A DNA stretch of 64,000 nt from Epiperipatus broadwayi. Its lineage: Eukaryota; Onychophora; Udeonychophora; Euonychophora; Peripatidae. The notes beneath the pieces are model-generated. The model saw only the letters and a list, made by a program, of their open reading frames with translations, was not told where the DNA came from and did not search any database. Position 1 is the first letter of the stretch. Each line of letters begins with the position of its first letter. Below, piece by piece: positions 28,301-43,300 of this stretch. Both the position numbers and the translations under genes were made by a program. The stretch is taken from the NCBI GenBank assembly GCA_028023455.1, contig JAQFVV010012446.1, positions 5,827,501 through 5,891,500 of the forward strand. The letters are read 5' to 3'.

Positions 28301-31300
28301 CATTGGATTATTTCTTTTGATAAAAGTACACGTAATGCACACATTTAATTTTCCAGTCTGTGATTTTTGTTGTTTAAGAAAACAAAATCTTGTACTTGTT
28401 TATTAAATTATGGCAAATTTTATTTTATTTGTTATTTAAATTTAATACATGTTACAAAGACTTCAAAAATAGAGAAGGAAGAATAGAAAAATTAAAAAGG
28501 AATGCAATTTTGTATTTTATTATTTTCTCATTAAAATTACGCACAACAAAAAAAAAAGTACACATAACGCACGTTAAAATGTCCAAAAAAGTGCACTTAA
28601 CACACACCCAGAAAATATTCCTATTACCTATTCTATAGTTTTTTCAATTGTCACCTATTCTATAGTTTTTTCAATTGTCGTTTGACGATTCCTCCGGGTA
28701 TGTAAAAAGATCCCAGAGTGCATACTAAATCACCATTGAAAGTTTAATATACCTTAATTTTATCTATATTATTATTATATATATAAAGTTTCTTATTATG
28801 CAAATTTAAATTATTTAATCATTATGAAAAGGATATAATTATCATCGTCAATGAGACCATATACCAATATGTATTATTTTTTGTTCATTATTTAAATTTT
28901 GCTGCAATAGATTACTTAATAAAATAATTTTTAAATAATTCATTTGTTAGAATATATATATTATTAATTTCTTTTACTGGTATATTTTTTTTTACAAAAT
29001 AACACTTCTTTTTTGTCCTAGGCTATCGGGAATGCCAAAACCACAAGAAACGACAACAGCAGTAGGTTTGGCAAGTACATTGAGATTAACTTTGATAAGC
29101 AGTTCCATATTATCGGGGCCAACATGAGGACGTATCTTTTAGAAAAATCCAGGGTAGTTTTTCAAGCTCCGGGTGAACGAAATTATCATATTTTTTACCA
29201 GTTGTGTGCCTCGTCAGATCAAGAAGAATTTCAAGAACTTCAATTGAGTGAGTCAGAAAACCTTGATAGACTCTTTTTTATATGAATAATTATAAGGTTG
29301 AAAATAACAAACAAGGGTTTTGAAAATATTTTATTAAAATTTAAAAATTAATGTACATTATTAATAACTCAAAATTTGCATATTTTTCATTTCTCTCCCT
29401 TTTTTTTTTGTCACTATTTAATGCCGCTAAGATCTGATTTAGTTTGACAGAAGTAATTTTGTTCTCTTTATTTTGAGGTGGCCAGTAATCCAGAAACAAT
29501 CTAAGGATCGATTCGGCATTTTCCATTTTCTATCCATAGATTACTCGTGCTTGTAAAAATGGCTTGGAAATGAAGAAAAAATTTTGCTATTGAAGAATTT
29601 GAGAGTCCTGCTTAAATTATTAAACTAAATTGAATTATAAAAGCAAAAAAAAAATTGGGAGAAAGGGTGATAAAACAGGATCTAAATAACCTCATGCAGT
29701 GCAAATGCTCTAACATTTCTTCCTTTCACATCAGACGACAGTGAGGGGCAAGCATTACCCATCAGGCTGCAGTTACATATCCTTTTATCTCCTAGCTTAG
29801 TTAGGCACCCATTCAACGACCAATACTGAATGGTTAACTAGGAAAATATTAGATACTTTATTTTATTTTTTATGTTTCATTTCATCTACTGTCTGCAGCC
29901 TGATTTACAATGTGTTATTTATTGTAATGGATTTTTTAATTTATTGATTTAAACCAGCTAATAAATTCACATAATGGATACCTAAGTCATATTTAAAATT
30001 TGAATTTAGTATTTTGTTATTTTTTCCCCCAATATTATGTTGACATTTTTGATGTAAGTTTATATCAGTATATATTTTACATTTATTGCCGTTTTATTGT
30101 TATCTGAAATTTTATCGGAAAACTTGAAATCTGAATTAGTTAGATAGTATATGAATAATTCAATTTTTACCCACTTTCCAATCAAGTTGAAACAATTGTG
30201 CTTGTCTGTATTCCAGATGATAGTATACTTTTATAGCGTTTGCAAACAATTTTAACAGAAAAATTGGCAACAAATTTAAATTTTTTATTTTATATGTAAT
30301 ATTGATGCTACTGATACCTAGCAGCCCTCCTCGGTCTTTTTAAACTGAACGATTCATTAAAAACTGACTTTGATAATTCAATGTTATATATATAAAGTAA
30401 AAAACGGCTATAAAAAGAAATTTCTTTTTTCAAGAAATGCTTCTATCCACATAGCAGAACGTAATTGTTTAGACATAATTATTCTTATATTTTTATTGCT
30501 TGTGTAGTATTACTTTTGTTTTAACAAATGTTATATTTAAAAAATGAGTTTTTGAATTCAAGTTGTTGTTTTTTAAAAAAATCAATTTTTTTTTTTTTAG
30601 CTTTCACAATAAAAGTGTGAAGTGGAATAATTAATTTCTACAAGTCGGATTCCCAAGAATCATTTCAATAAATTGCAAATAACACCCGCTTTTTCTGTAT
30701 TATTGTCAATGATTTCAGACTTGTAAGCCGTTGATCCATCTCACATTTTTATTTATGAAAGTTGAAGAAAATTTATTTTTTTACTTGAATAGAAATAATT
30801 GCTTTAATATTATATATATATTAGGTAATACAGCATCGATTGATCCACGCCATAACATGGCGCTGTTTCTACGCTAAAGCATATAAATATGCTGTTTACA
30901 AGGCCGCTCATAGATCTTACGGCCTGTAAACTGTTCAACCGCTAAGATGTTGAAGTGCACCCTCACCCCAACATTACTAGTATGTTGAACATTATTAGCG
31001 ACGAGTATGCAAGTCTCTCTATAGACATTACTCTTAACTATTGTACAGCGTATGATGTGAAGGTTTCTGTATTTTGAATGACGAAAACTATATTATAACG
31101 TTTTTGTTTTTTTTTTTGGCTTCGATGTTTTTTTTTTTTTTCGTTCGTAAAAATTGTAACAATTTTCCAAATGCCCCTGGTTTCGTTGTCAGGGGTCAGA
31201 ATTCAGGAAATGAGGAGTGTTAGTCACAATTTGGCAAAGTTCACGATCAAGTCACGCACTTTCCGGGACTTTTTCGAGATCAAAACATTTCAATGGCAGA

Positions 31301-34300
31301 TGATCGTCCGGCGTTACGATTTGTAGATTTGCCTACTACAGAAGCAGATGTGGTGGCCTTTCTTCAACAGAGAAATATTCTCCTCACCCAGAAGAACTGC
31401 CTTTGTGGTAGTTTAATGAAAGTAAGGCGTAGTAGACCCTGTCAAATGGAATATGAATCGCGGCAATGTCGACGAAGGTGTTCCATTCGTCATGGAACGT
31501 GGTTTGAGGGCTGCCAAATGTCTTTTTTGAAAGCGTTACGGCTAATATATTACTGGAGACGGGATGAGCTCACAGTAAAGTGGATGGCAGCTGAATTACA
31601 AATGTGTGAGAATGCAGTAAGGCATGTGACCATAGCTATTAGAGAACTGTGTCAAGAAAGCCTTGTCTCTGGTCGCCGAATCGGTGGTCCCGGTATGACA
31701 GTGCAAGTGGATGAGACGTTCAGTCGGTGGAAAAACAACCAGGGCAGAATCCTTCTGCAACAATGGATTTTCGGGGGGTGTGTGTCGTGAGACAGGCGAT
31801 TGTTTTGTAGCGCCTGTAGCCTCCCGATCTGCCAACATCCTTACACAGTCCATCCGTGAGAACATCATGCCTGGTTCCACAATCTATTCTGATTGCTGGA
31901 AAGGATACACAACTTGTGCATTGGAGGCTTCCGATATCACCACTCGACAGTAAATCACAAATATAATTTTGTGGACCCTGACACTGGCGTGCATACCCAG
32001 AACATTGAACGTCTTTGGGGTTGTCTCAAGTGACAAAACAAGAGAACACGAGGCACAAGGAGAGAAGATGTCGATAATTATATAGCCAAATTTCTATGGA
32101 GACGGCAGAAAAAAATCAAGACGTGTTCTGTGCCATCTTAGATGAAATGCATTTACTGTAGTTACCAAATTATCGATTTTTGTTCTTGTTTGTTTTGAAA
32201 ACACATCAAAAATATGTAGAGACCCATCATTCATTTTTCAAAATATATAAATTAATTTTTGATGTAATTGTTTTTATGAATAAAAACACGTTAAATGAAC
32301 CCAAAAATATATACACCTGGGTCTCTTTTTATGCGGACTTATTTAACAAGATTTTGAAGTTACATGATTCGTGTTTCACCGGAAGTCGAACTTCGATATT
32401 GTGCTATTACTTTAAATAATAAATTTCACGCACTTACGTTATGTTGAAAGTAATAGCACATTATTGGAATTCGACTTTCAACTTAGTAATTTCAATATTT
32501 TCAGTGCTTTATAATAGTAAGATTTTATGCAATAATGAAATTAAAATCATGATTTCCACATTTTATGTATACACACATTAAATTTTACAAGATTATAATG
32601 TAAATTTGTTCAAATATTGTTCAAATATTGTGCGTGTTAATTTTACATTTTAAATCACATTCTGTTTTTGCTTTTTAAAAAAGAACATAATCAATTATTA
32701 ATCATTTAGTGTCCACAAGTTTATTTTTAAAAGGTCAGTAATAGCAGTGGGCACAATTAAATTTGACAATTAAAAATTAAAATTTGATTTTTAATTGTAA
32801 TTAACAATTTAAAAATTACTTATGGCGACTTGAAATAATGTGATGTGAAATTTTATTTTTAAACGGAATTGAAAATTAAAGACAAAAATAAGAATTTAAT
32901 TTTTAGTTGTTAGTTTCATAAACAATTAATAAAATCATCGTCTCAAAGATTAATTACTAATTACGTGGTCACCAGAAAACCATTGACACAACATGAGTGT
33001 GAAGTTGGCGCTAGTTGTTTGCAAACGAACGTGTTTTTCGGCAAATAGCTATAATAATTAAAACGTGTATAAAAAAATGTAAATTACTGTACTGTAAATT
33101 ATGCATAAAAATATATTATTTGAATAAAATTAAATATTATAGTTAAAAAAAGTTTGTCTTGTATCAATTTTTTTCAAATTTGAAATTTTTTATTAGTCAT
33201 ATTTTATTTCCTTATTTTTTTTTTGCGCGAATTTTACGTTGGTGCTTTGCTTTTACGCGAATTTTGAAAAATCACAGACCGCATCCCCCCTTTTTTAATG
33301 TAAGTTACGTCTATTTTTGCGCGATTTCGTTTGCGCGTGTTTTCTGAGGAATCTATCTATCGCGTAAAACGAGACCCAGGTGTATATATATATAAAAGTT
33401 GTTTAAAAAAGCGAAAAAAAAAAAAAAGGTACTTAAAAAAAAAGACCGTAATCAAAAGCGAAAAAAAAAAAAAAGCTACTTTAAAAAAAAAAAGACCGTA
33501 ATCCAATTTTGTTAAACAACAAGTTTTTTTTTTTTAAAAAAAAAAGGTTTTAAAAAACGTATTAAAAAAATAATTTAAAAATCAATTTATTTATTTAAAA
33601 AAAAAGAAAATACGGTCCAAAAAAATCCAAACCATGATAACATTATACAATAATAATCAAATCAGCCCGGTAGCAACAGCGCCATCTTATGGCATGGATC
33701 AATCGATGCTGTATTACCATATATTATTTCATTTAAATATATTAATTATTTAAGTACCAGTAGTATTTTGTAATTCTAGTATATATCTCATTACACATTT
33801 GCTACTATTTGTTGTTGTTTCTACTAATAATTGTTATGCTTTGTAGTTTGCATTCCAATTGTCATTGATTTGTATATTTTGACTTTCACTTCTCATTAAT
33901 TTTGTAAGTTTTGTTTTTAAATAGCATGCATTTTTATTTTATCTTAATAAACGGTGTTAATAGTAGACTATTTGCAAATCTAAAAAACCTGAACAATGCT
34001 AAAGGAGCTTAAACTGCAACTTGGGCCCATACAGATATTGATACTATAATAGTTTTTATGGTAATTTTATAATAAATTAGAATTTTGGGTTTTAAATTCC
34101 TCTTTGAGAAATTGAGCAAAGATTGGGAATACACTCCCGAAAATAAAAAAAATAATTAAGAATACATGTATCATTGGATATTATAGCAATATTTGGTGCG
34201 ATTGAGTCTCATAATTTAATCTTTAAAAACATAACCTTTATTATTTTGAGTCAAGCCTAAACTGATAGATATGAGTAATTAGGAAATCTTTTATTGATAT

Positions 34301-37300
34301 AAAGTGAAAAATATTTTTTTCTTTGTAGATAGCAATGGTAATAGTAATTTGGGAATTTTAAAATGTTGATAGCAGAAATAAACAGTTGTGTAAGACTTTG
34401 TTTAATGAATAAAAATAAAATAGGTAATAAGTTGGGATTTCTAAAAATGACTTTTAACTTTAAGGCCATTGACTTGTTCAACCAAATTTGATCTTTGAAG
34501 AGGAATTGAAGTTTTGTTAATAACTTTTGAAATATTCAGTTACAGCATTAGGGATATCAATTTTTGCCGTGGTCAAAGTGATTGATCTCGAAATGAAGAA
34601 GGTTTTGACATTAAGTCTTTTATGGAATAACTGTTTTGAATATCTATATAAATGTTTTTTGCTGTAATCAACTTCAGAATTCTTTTTTCAATCAGTTTTT
34701 TATTCCACGGCAATTAGATCTACTTAGAATAGAATCATTGCAAGGAATTATATTTGGAGAATGTGAAACAAGTGCATATTCCTCATCTCTAATAAGCAAT
34801 CTTATTTTTGGGTGGCATTATTTATACTTTGGCTTTAAGCATTAGAACATAAATCAACACATGTATATTTAAAACAATATTTTATTCAATATAATAATGT
34901 AGCTATAACACAGCTTCATTTGTAATGCCGAGCTACACCGCGAAGAACATAAGTTGCTCCCAATGAATGACAGTAGATCACGCAATATTACATAAACAAA
35001 GTAACAAATCATGTGATAATAATTTAATTGCAAGTCTAATTATAAATTGATGTACATATTATTATCTTTAATAAAATTAACCAATCATGTAACAGTAATT
35101 TATTTACAAAGTATAATCATTAATTTATATGCAGTTATTTGTTTAACAAAATCTTTTGATCTTTATACATCATATTATCAATACATATAACACATTTGCC
35201 GTATTTTTAACTCTGACTTCAATAAACACAAATATAATTCTGCACATATATGAATTCATAAATATAAAATTTCTTTGACTTGCATGTTTGCTAATACTTA
35301 CACATACATATGCTCCAAATGGGATAGATATCATCAATGCTATCTTTATGACAATAATCGTAAGGATTGGTCTTTTTTTAGCACCTAATCCTAAACATAA
35401 CTGCTTACATAATAATAACTATAAAGGGTTGGCATTGTGGTCTTAATCCTAGCTAAATAAATATTCTATACAATAATTATAAGGAGTAGCCTTTTGGTCC
35501 TAAACCTAATGCAACTATATTTTATACAGGGATGTCTCGTTCTGAAATCAATCCCTAACTCATTAAACTGATAGGAATGTACTCTCCCATATGGATGTGA
35601 ACATATGTAAACTATTAAACATTGAACAAACAACTGTGCATATGTAAATCTACATAAAATCCAATTTTCAGTAATCAAATATAAGTTTAACTGGAACGAA
35701 TGAGGCTTATGGAAATAATTACATCATTGGCCGTGGTTATTTGAGACTTAGGCCATTTATATGTGTGCATTGCACTTACATGATTATTATTATTTCTTTG
35801 CCTCTTCCTCTTATTAATAACTTATATAAAATTCATAAGCCTAGCATTCATATGTGATATATAATAATTTTTTTTTTGAAAAAAATTTTAACAAGAGAAG
35901 TTATTTCAAATTCATTTCTTTTAAATTTAACCGACAATTTCTTTCAAAAATATAAATCAGATTTTAAATATAAGACTTATCCAAAACAAAATAATTGTCA
36001 TTTACTTTTTTCTGGCAAATATTAAATGTCCATTTAGAATGATGATATAGCCTTGTAATTTCTGGCTACTATTAAAAGATAAGTGCTGATTTTTCATCTC
36101 AGCCGGAGTTAATCAAAATATCGTTCAGAAGTGTTCCAGATTGGATGTAGCTAACTATTAATAGTGTCACTCCTTTTTATTTGCAAGGCGTAGTGAAATT
36201 CTGAGATTAGAATGAAGGAAGTATTCCAATCTGCTCAAGAGAAGAAAAAAAAAACTAAATTTGCATATTATTTTGCTTAGAAGAAAAAAATTTTTTTTAT
36301 TGAACTGAATAATGAATTGTTCATTTCAAAATATATTATACTATTTTTAAACAAAATATAGAGAAAATTGTTATTTTTCATTCTAATTTTCAGCAGTATT
36401 TCATACTTAATCTTATTTCCAAGATATTTTAAGATCCATAGAATCAATAAATATGAGTAAGCATTAAATTGTATCAGTTGCTTGAAAATTAAACATCGAT
36501 TCTTTACTGTTAAACAATTGGACAAGAATAAATGTCAGTTCTTTATTAAGAATTTATAGTTTTATAAAGTAGAAAAGATTTGTTGAATCAACAATGTTAA
36601 GAAAACTGGGATATTGGAGAAAGTGAAAAAGGATCAATTACTGAAATAGAAAGGAGAAAAAGTGGATTTGACAGAATTTTTTTTTTAAGAAATAGAGGAT
36701 TCATACAACTTAAATTAAAATGAACTGTATAAGGAGAAAGGAGATGAAGAAGACAAAGGAAAGAGATGTTATAGATCAGTATAGAATAGGGTGCAATAGT
36801 TCATGGAATCTTACTAGAAATGTATGAAATTAATGATAATATTTTTATTACAACAAATGAATTATTGTATGATTTAGTAATACACTAAAAAAATTCTTAT
36901 AGTTTTACAGAAAAAATGTATATATGCTTTGTGATAGCAAATAAGTACTATTAATAATTCATTATCAGAATCATTTTTAACCATTATTTATCCATGACAA
37001 GATGAAGATCTCATCAAGCTTAATCCAGTTTCTTTAATACTTAGCTATCCATCCATTTTATATATGGGTTTTTTTGCTCGATCTTTTATACAATCTCTGA
37101 ATCCACTTTAAGTCTTCAACTGCCCTTCTATTATTGCTTTTTCTAACAATATGTCCAACCCAACTCCATTTCAGTCTCTTAATTTTTTCAAGGTTGTTGG
37201 AAATGTCTGTTTGTTCTCTCACCCATATATTTCATTTTCAATCTCATCTTGTTACTCTTAACATTCGTTGTGTGATCTGAAGTCTTTGTATTATTCTTCT

Positions 37301-40300
37301 GACAAAGTCTGGTGAAACGCATCTATTGAAAATCTTTTTAAACATGTAGACATACTTTCTTTTAATGTAAAATTTCATCTATTAAAAGCAGTCTATGCAA
37401 GTTTAATTCTTATGATTAATTTCATCCATTATGTTTTCATCTGTATTAATAATCCGATATCAAGGTATTTGTTATTGTTAACTTCTAATTCGTGATTAAT
37501 GATCTTTATTTTGTCTTGCTGTGTGTGGCAATACGTATAGTGAGTTTTGCCTGTTTTAACAACAGTTATAAGTGGTGATCATGTGATGTTTATTGGCTTA
37601 AAACATTACTTAGTCTTTTTAATATTTGTCTTTAGTCCTATTTTTATTCTTTTATTTGACAACTCTTGCAGCATTTCCTGAAGCTTTAAAGAACCATTTG
37701 CAAAACATCAGCAGCAGCAAAGCTTAAGTAATCTCCATTTATATTTACTTCCTTAGTCTCTCATCATGTGATGTTTATTGGCTTAAAACCAATCCTGCCT
37801 AATAGGATAGCAGTGGCTATGGTTATTAAAGAACCAAAGACACCAAAATGTATAGGTACTGAACTGAGTTCAAACCTATATGACTATATAAGTTAATGAG
37901 CTTGGATTGAAAATATTAAGGTGTTTTCAATTTAAGACTCATAGTTTTGTAGTTAAGTAGAGATAAAAGGTAGCTGCTGGAGGGTTGCATTAGATCCTAA
38001 GATCTAGGTGCAGTGCTCTCAGATCCAAGGCTCTTCACTGATGAAGCCCACAAGCCAGAAACTAGTCTGGGGATATTGGATGAGTAGGCACTAGATGGGG
38101 ATTTTATGCACAAGCTTTCTGGCATCCATTGATTATTCTAGCTTGCTGTGAGTGGCAATACGCATAGTGAGTTTTTCCTGTTTTAATTAAATACTTCCTG
38201 TAAAATTACTGTAAAAAGTTTTGGAGATACGAATTCATCCTAATCATATATCTTTCTCAATAATATTCTTAGCATCATCATGTAATCTAATCAATGTTAG
38301 TTTATATGTATGTAGACATTTTATTTTGTGTTGGCTCTAGCTTATCAAAATGCAGGTCTGTGCTTAATGCTTGAAAACAAGGCCATGACTTGGTGATGAG
38401 ACTTTGACCAAGTGGCAATACTTGGTCTCTGCGGTCTGCGATCATATAGTTCATTTTGCATTTTATATTTCAGAGCTTAATAATATGTATCAAATACGTA
38501 ATGTTAACTAAACTGGTATCAAGTTCAGTAACTTAAAACCATTTTAAAAGTAGTGTTATTTATAAACATAGTTAAGCATGAATAATTATTGTTGCTTTAC
38601 AGTTTGTTTTACAATATGAAAATTTCAAATTGCTTCAAATGTAAGTTGTTGGAATTTTACGGAGCTGCATGTCGATTGTGCATTTTGTGTACTAACACCA
38701 TTCCTCAAGCATAATTAGAATAGCCTGTCATGCATGAATATCTTGCTGCTGGGATGTAATATGTATTTCTAATTCTGCTTGGGGAATCTCATCCTTTGAA
38801 CGATTCAGCATTCATTGCTTTTCAAAAGATTTTCTTTTTGATTATTGTGCAGGCAGTCAAGATGATTTTACTTATACAAATCAGGGAGAAAGTCCGACTA
38901 TTCCTAACATAGATGACGCTGAAGTATTTGAAGAAACAAGACTTGCATTTAAATTACTAGGTAAAAAAAGAAAACATTTTTTAAAATTTCTCTTCTAGAT
39001 ATGTAATTAGAATTATTATGGTAATAATAATTTAGTATGTGCTAGAAGTTTTATTCAAGCTCTATTCTACTATATTCTCTTTCTCGCTCTCTTGTTTTTT
39101 GGCTACCTTTTTCACTCTTGTTACTTTTCTGGCTAAATTTTTTCACTATGTAAATTATTTGCATTAAATGTTTGTATATATTTTACAGGTTTTGAAGATG
39201 ACATTCAAATGAACATTTTTAGAATAATAGCTGCCATTTTACATTTTGGAAATGTACAAATAATTGAATCAGATAGAGAATCTGACCAAAGTAAAATTAA
39301 CGTAAGTATAGTGATTTAATTTACAAATAAAACAACTGCAAAAAGCTTTTATACGCTTGCAATTACGATCAAGAAGTATATAATAACCTTTGATGAATTG
39401 TTTTATGAAAATTTATTGTTATTATTATTTAGCGTATGGATTTTTTTTATAGCTTAACTATTAACAAAATATCAGAAAGGAATTCAGAGAGATTCCAACC
39501 AAGAGATAAATTTGCTATTATCTTTATTAATGACCTTTAATTTTACTGCTGTAGTCTTAAATTTGACAGTCATTAATTATGTGATTCCTGTTTGTGTTTA
39601 TCCATATTTACATAACTCAGTGGCTGTTAAACTTCATTATATAGAGGAAACCTTGGATTGCCCTGAATCTTTTGATGAGATTTTAGTTGTATCTTTGAAG
39701 GTCAAATCCAGTTGACTTTATGGAAAAAAGAAATCTGTTTCGAACATCGTAAGAATTCCATTTTTTTATGCCATAATTCTTTTATTATAGGTTTTTGGTT
39801 GAATGTCAACAAGGGAATCTTGATTTAAATCTAGTTTTAGGTGATGAAACTACATCTTGTTATTATTTCTACGAGCAACTCCTGTTTTGATATGTGTTGG
39901 ACAAATATATAAAAGAATAGTAAGCCAAATAAATAATAGGATGACTGTAAGAGCTGCATTAAAGAGATAATGCGACATCAGATCTGAAAACTCACAAGAC
40001 TTTTGTATCATTCCTTGAACAAGTAAAAGAATTCTGCAGTAATGATAACATAAATAGAGTTGTCCCGGGAACAACAAATTTATATTTTTACACACAGCGG
40101 ATAGCATATAAGTTCATATACAGAAGAAACTGATTTTAAATAATCTAAAAAAAGTTTTATGAAATGGTCAGAAGCAGATTTCTTAAAAAAAAAAAAAGTA
40201 TTTTCCAAAATTACCTGACATGTAATTAAAAAATATATTTTAACAGGTATGAGTAGTGCACATCCTGTTTGTGCATATAAATTTATTAAAATGTTCAATT

Positions 40301-43300
40301 AGTAGAACAAAATTAAAAGATTTTTGTCTAATTGATGTGCCAGAATTGATTAATTATAAAGAATGTATCTTCCCTCGGATTGAACACTTAAAAAAGCAGT
40401 TAACCAGTACAATAAAAAAGTAAATAATAGAAACACACTGCAAAAAAGTGACTGACGACTAGTTCTCTCTCCAAGATGTCGTCTACATCCTCTTCAAAGC
40501 AATATAGTTTAGCTATTTACCACAAAAAGTTTATGGCGCTAGCATTTGTGAATCATGAGTTATGATATGGAATGTGAGAATGTATTTCGTATCTTAATCC
40601 ACAATGGAAATCATACTTAATCCATGATGGGAACAATACACTATCACTAAATTTTAGCAAAACTGCTACTGAAATGTTTGAAATGATTCAGACTCTATGG
40701 CAGCAAAGTCATAATTTGCAAGAATGTTTTCAGGTGGTTTGCAAGATTTCGTGATGGGAGGAAGATCATTGAAAACGATCTGTGAAGGTACAGACATAGT
40801 GGCATATTTTATGTCATATCTCTTGATGCATATAAGCTAGTGTCCTAAATTTTGTACAGAGAAAAGCTAAACTAAGCCGCTATTTAATACATGCACTGAT
40901 TTAGAGATACGCAGTAGGCAGGTTGGAGAAAGAACCAATCACCTATTCACTAGGACCCACTATACATAAATATTAATCCCACCTTGAAACAACTTTGATG
41001 AAAAATACTAACGAACTTCTAAAATGGTGGTTGTCATAGTGCTTATCCTGAAGAAAATATTATGAATAACGAAACAGTCATCAGTTTAGAAGGATTTTTT
41101 TTTTATAGTTCTTTTATTTGTTATTATAGGATGCAGTCATTTCATTGGTCAAATGATAGTCAAGTAACTATATTTCCTGTTAATGGCTAAAGTATTAAAA
41201 GTATTGTTTCCATTTCAGAATATTTAAATCCTAATGCTGTTGCAGAGCATTTATACCAAAGGGAAGTTGATTTCTTTTCGCTGCCCTTATTAAAAATGAT
41301 ATTCTACCTTTTTTTTATAGACAGCACAAAAGCAGAAAAAAAGCTTCACATCATAAGCAGTGTTTGCCTTGGCCCACAAATGTATGCGGGGTGCATCAAA
41401 AGACTTGCAGCCTTAACAGATCTGATGCAGATCAAATTAAGGGCTTTGCTCTACATTCAGTTGATGGTCAACTAATATTCATTCAATACAGTTTTTTTGT
41501 TGCACATGGGATGGACCCTTTAAGAAAGAAACCCCCTAAAAACAGGGTTTCAACAGGAAAAATCATTTCTAAATTTGATAAGAGCTGAGGGAAGACTGAG
41601 AAAATGAAATATCCAGATATTGGCATGTGAGTAGGAATAAAAATTGTGTTAGTTTAGGTACTGTCCACGCACCAATCGATGACACTGACATTTTTGCGTG
41701 TTCGGAGTCTTTTCATTTATTTTATTCAGAAAAGCAAGATAGAAATTTTATCAAATACATTCTTAAATGGGTAGATCCGTGGACTGAGACAGTTCATACT
41801 TATAAGTTAGCACTAAAGTTTTATAGAAAATTAACATAAAAGTCATTTGTGTTATAATGTGGCTGAATCTTCTTCATATCAACTATGCATGGTTTGGCGT
41901 AGTGGTAGAGTGGCATATTCTAGAGCTCAATGTCCTTTGTTATGAATTTTGGAGAAGTGCACCATTCAATTATGCTTTTTTAAAAAACATAAAAAATGGC
42001 ATAAATTTCAATTTCACTCAATAACTTAAATTAATTTTTTCTTCAAAAGAGTAAGGATAGCATAATGATTGCTTTTTAAAATCAAATTTAAAAATATATC
42101 ATTTTTTAAGAAACTGATTTTCTGAATTCCGGGGACTTGGTCTGGCATGTTAAATGTATATCATGAGCAAATCTCATTAATAGCTGAATGAAATAATTCC
42201 CCCATTTTTAGTATACCTCTTTTAACTCGAAAAACCATATATTTTCGTACTGGTTCACTCCCCAAAATTAATCATCATACTTTGTGAAATCAAAACTTCA
42301 AAATAACTCATTATAAAATCGTATAATTTAGGATTTGTTATCAGGTGGAAAATAACTTCAATAACATCACATGATATCTCATGTTTACTCATATGCTTTC
42401 AAGAGCAGTTATTCAAGCATACACTAGATGGCTCTAGTGTAAGCTGAAGATAACTCGTGATCGGATATGATGAAAGAAAAAGCCTACAATATATTATTTC
42501 CTTTTGAAATGTTGAAGTCAAATATTAATCAGTGAAAATTTATAAAGAAAATTAATTTAAGATAGTAAAAAAAAAAGGGCAATATTAAAAACTATAGGCA
42601 GAAGTTTTTTTTCACAACTTTTCGTATAATCAATTTATGCAGAAAAAATATAGATTGTTATCTTGATAATGTTTAAAAAAATCCGAATTCCTTTATGATG
42701 CTGCAAACAATATTTATATAATCTTTTTTCAATATAAAAATAATAGAAGATTTATAAAACATAAAATAACATATAAAGTTTTGGTCTTATTTAGACATTT
42801 TGATTATACACAAAGATGTGATTACTCCTTATTTAAGATCATCATATAATATAATTACAAATATAAATTACATAGGAATAACAAGATTATTTTATATCTG
42901 ATTTTGTGTAAGATCATATTTTGTAATGATATAGAATTTTATATCATCAACATATTTAATATTATTATTAGCATATATTTATGTATATTTTTTTGCACAT
43001 CTGCATAACAAATATAGAAATACTTCACAATAACATAACTGTTTTCACACATTGGCTTTTCATTACAACAATAAAAAAGGCGCGTGCTCAATTAGCTTGA
43101 AAGGCTGATATTTGAATGTAATATAATTGTAAACACGGTGCTAGATAAAATAATTGCTTATTTACTCATAATTAAATTTCAGTAAGAATGACGTTTAGTA
43201 AATTCTAAGTAATTTCATCGACGTCATTCAGTCAAAAAACATCGTAAATGGTAATTTAAAGTGAGATTCTACTCACGCTCTCCTCAACATTTCTTCAGAT

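Larger units (their letters stand above)
30824..33718 (+). mobile_element. Merlin (IS1595/ISXO2-type) DNA transposon
   Basis: Terminal inverted repeats of 49 bp (30824-30872 and 33670-33718), starting GGTAATACAGCATCGATTGA, differ at only about three positions. They are flanked by an exact 8-bp target duplication ATATATTA (30816-30823 and 33719-33726), the size expected for Merlin. A broken transposase gene lies inside. A second element (32308-33388) is inserted in it, so the original would be about 1.8 kb. The sharp ends suggest a fairly recent insertion in intron 4. Confidence 0.88.

Noticed and set aside
41885-41955. tRNA-like GGCGTAGTGGTAGAGTGGC
   Set aside because: Only the A-box half is convincing; the B-box side is too degraded to call a tRNA or SINE.
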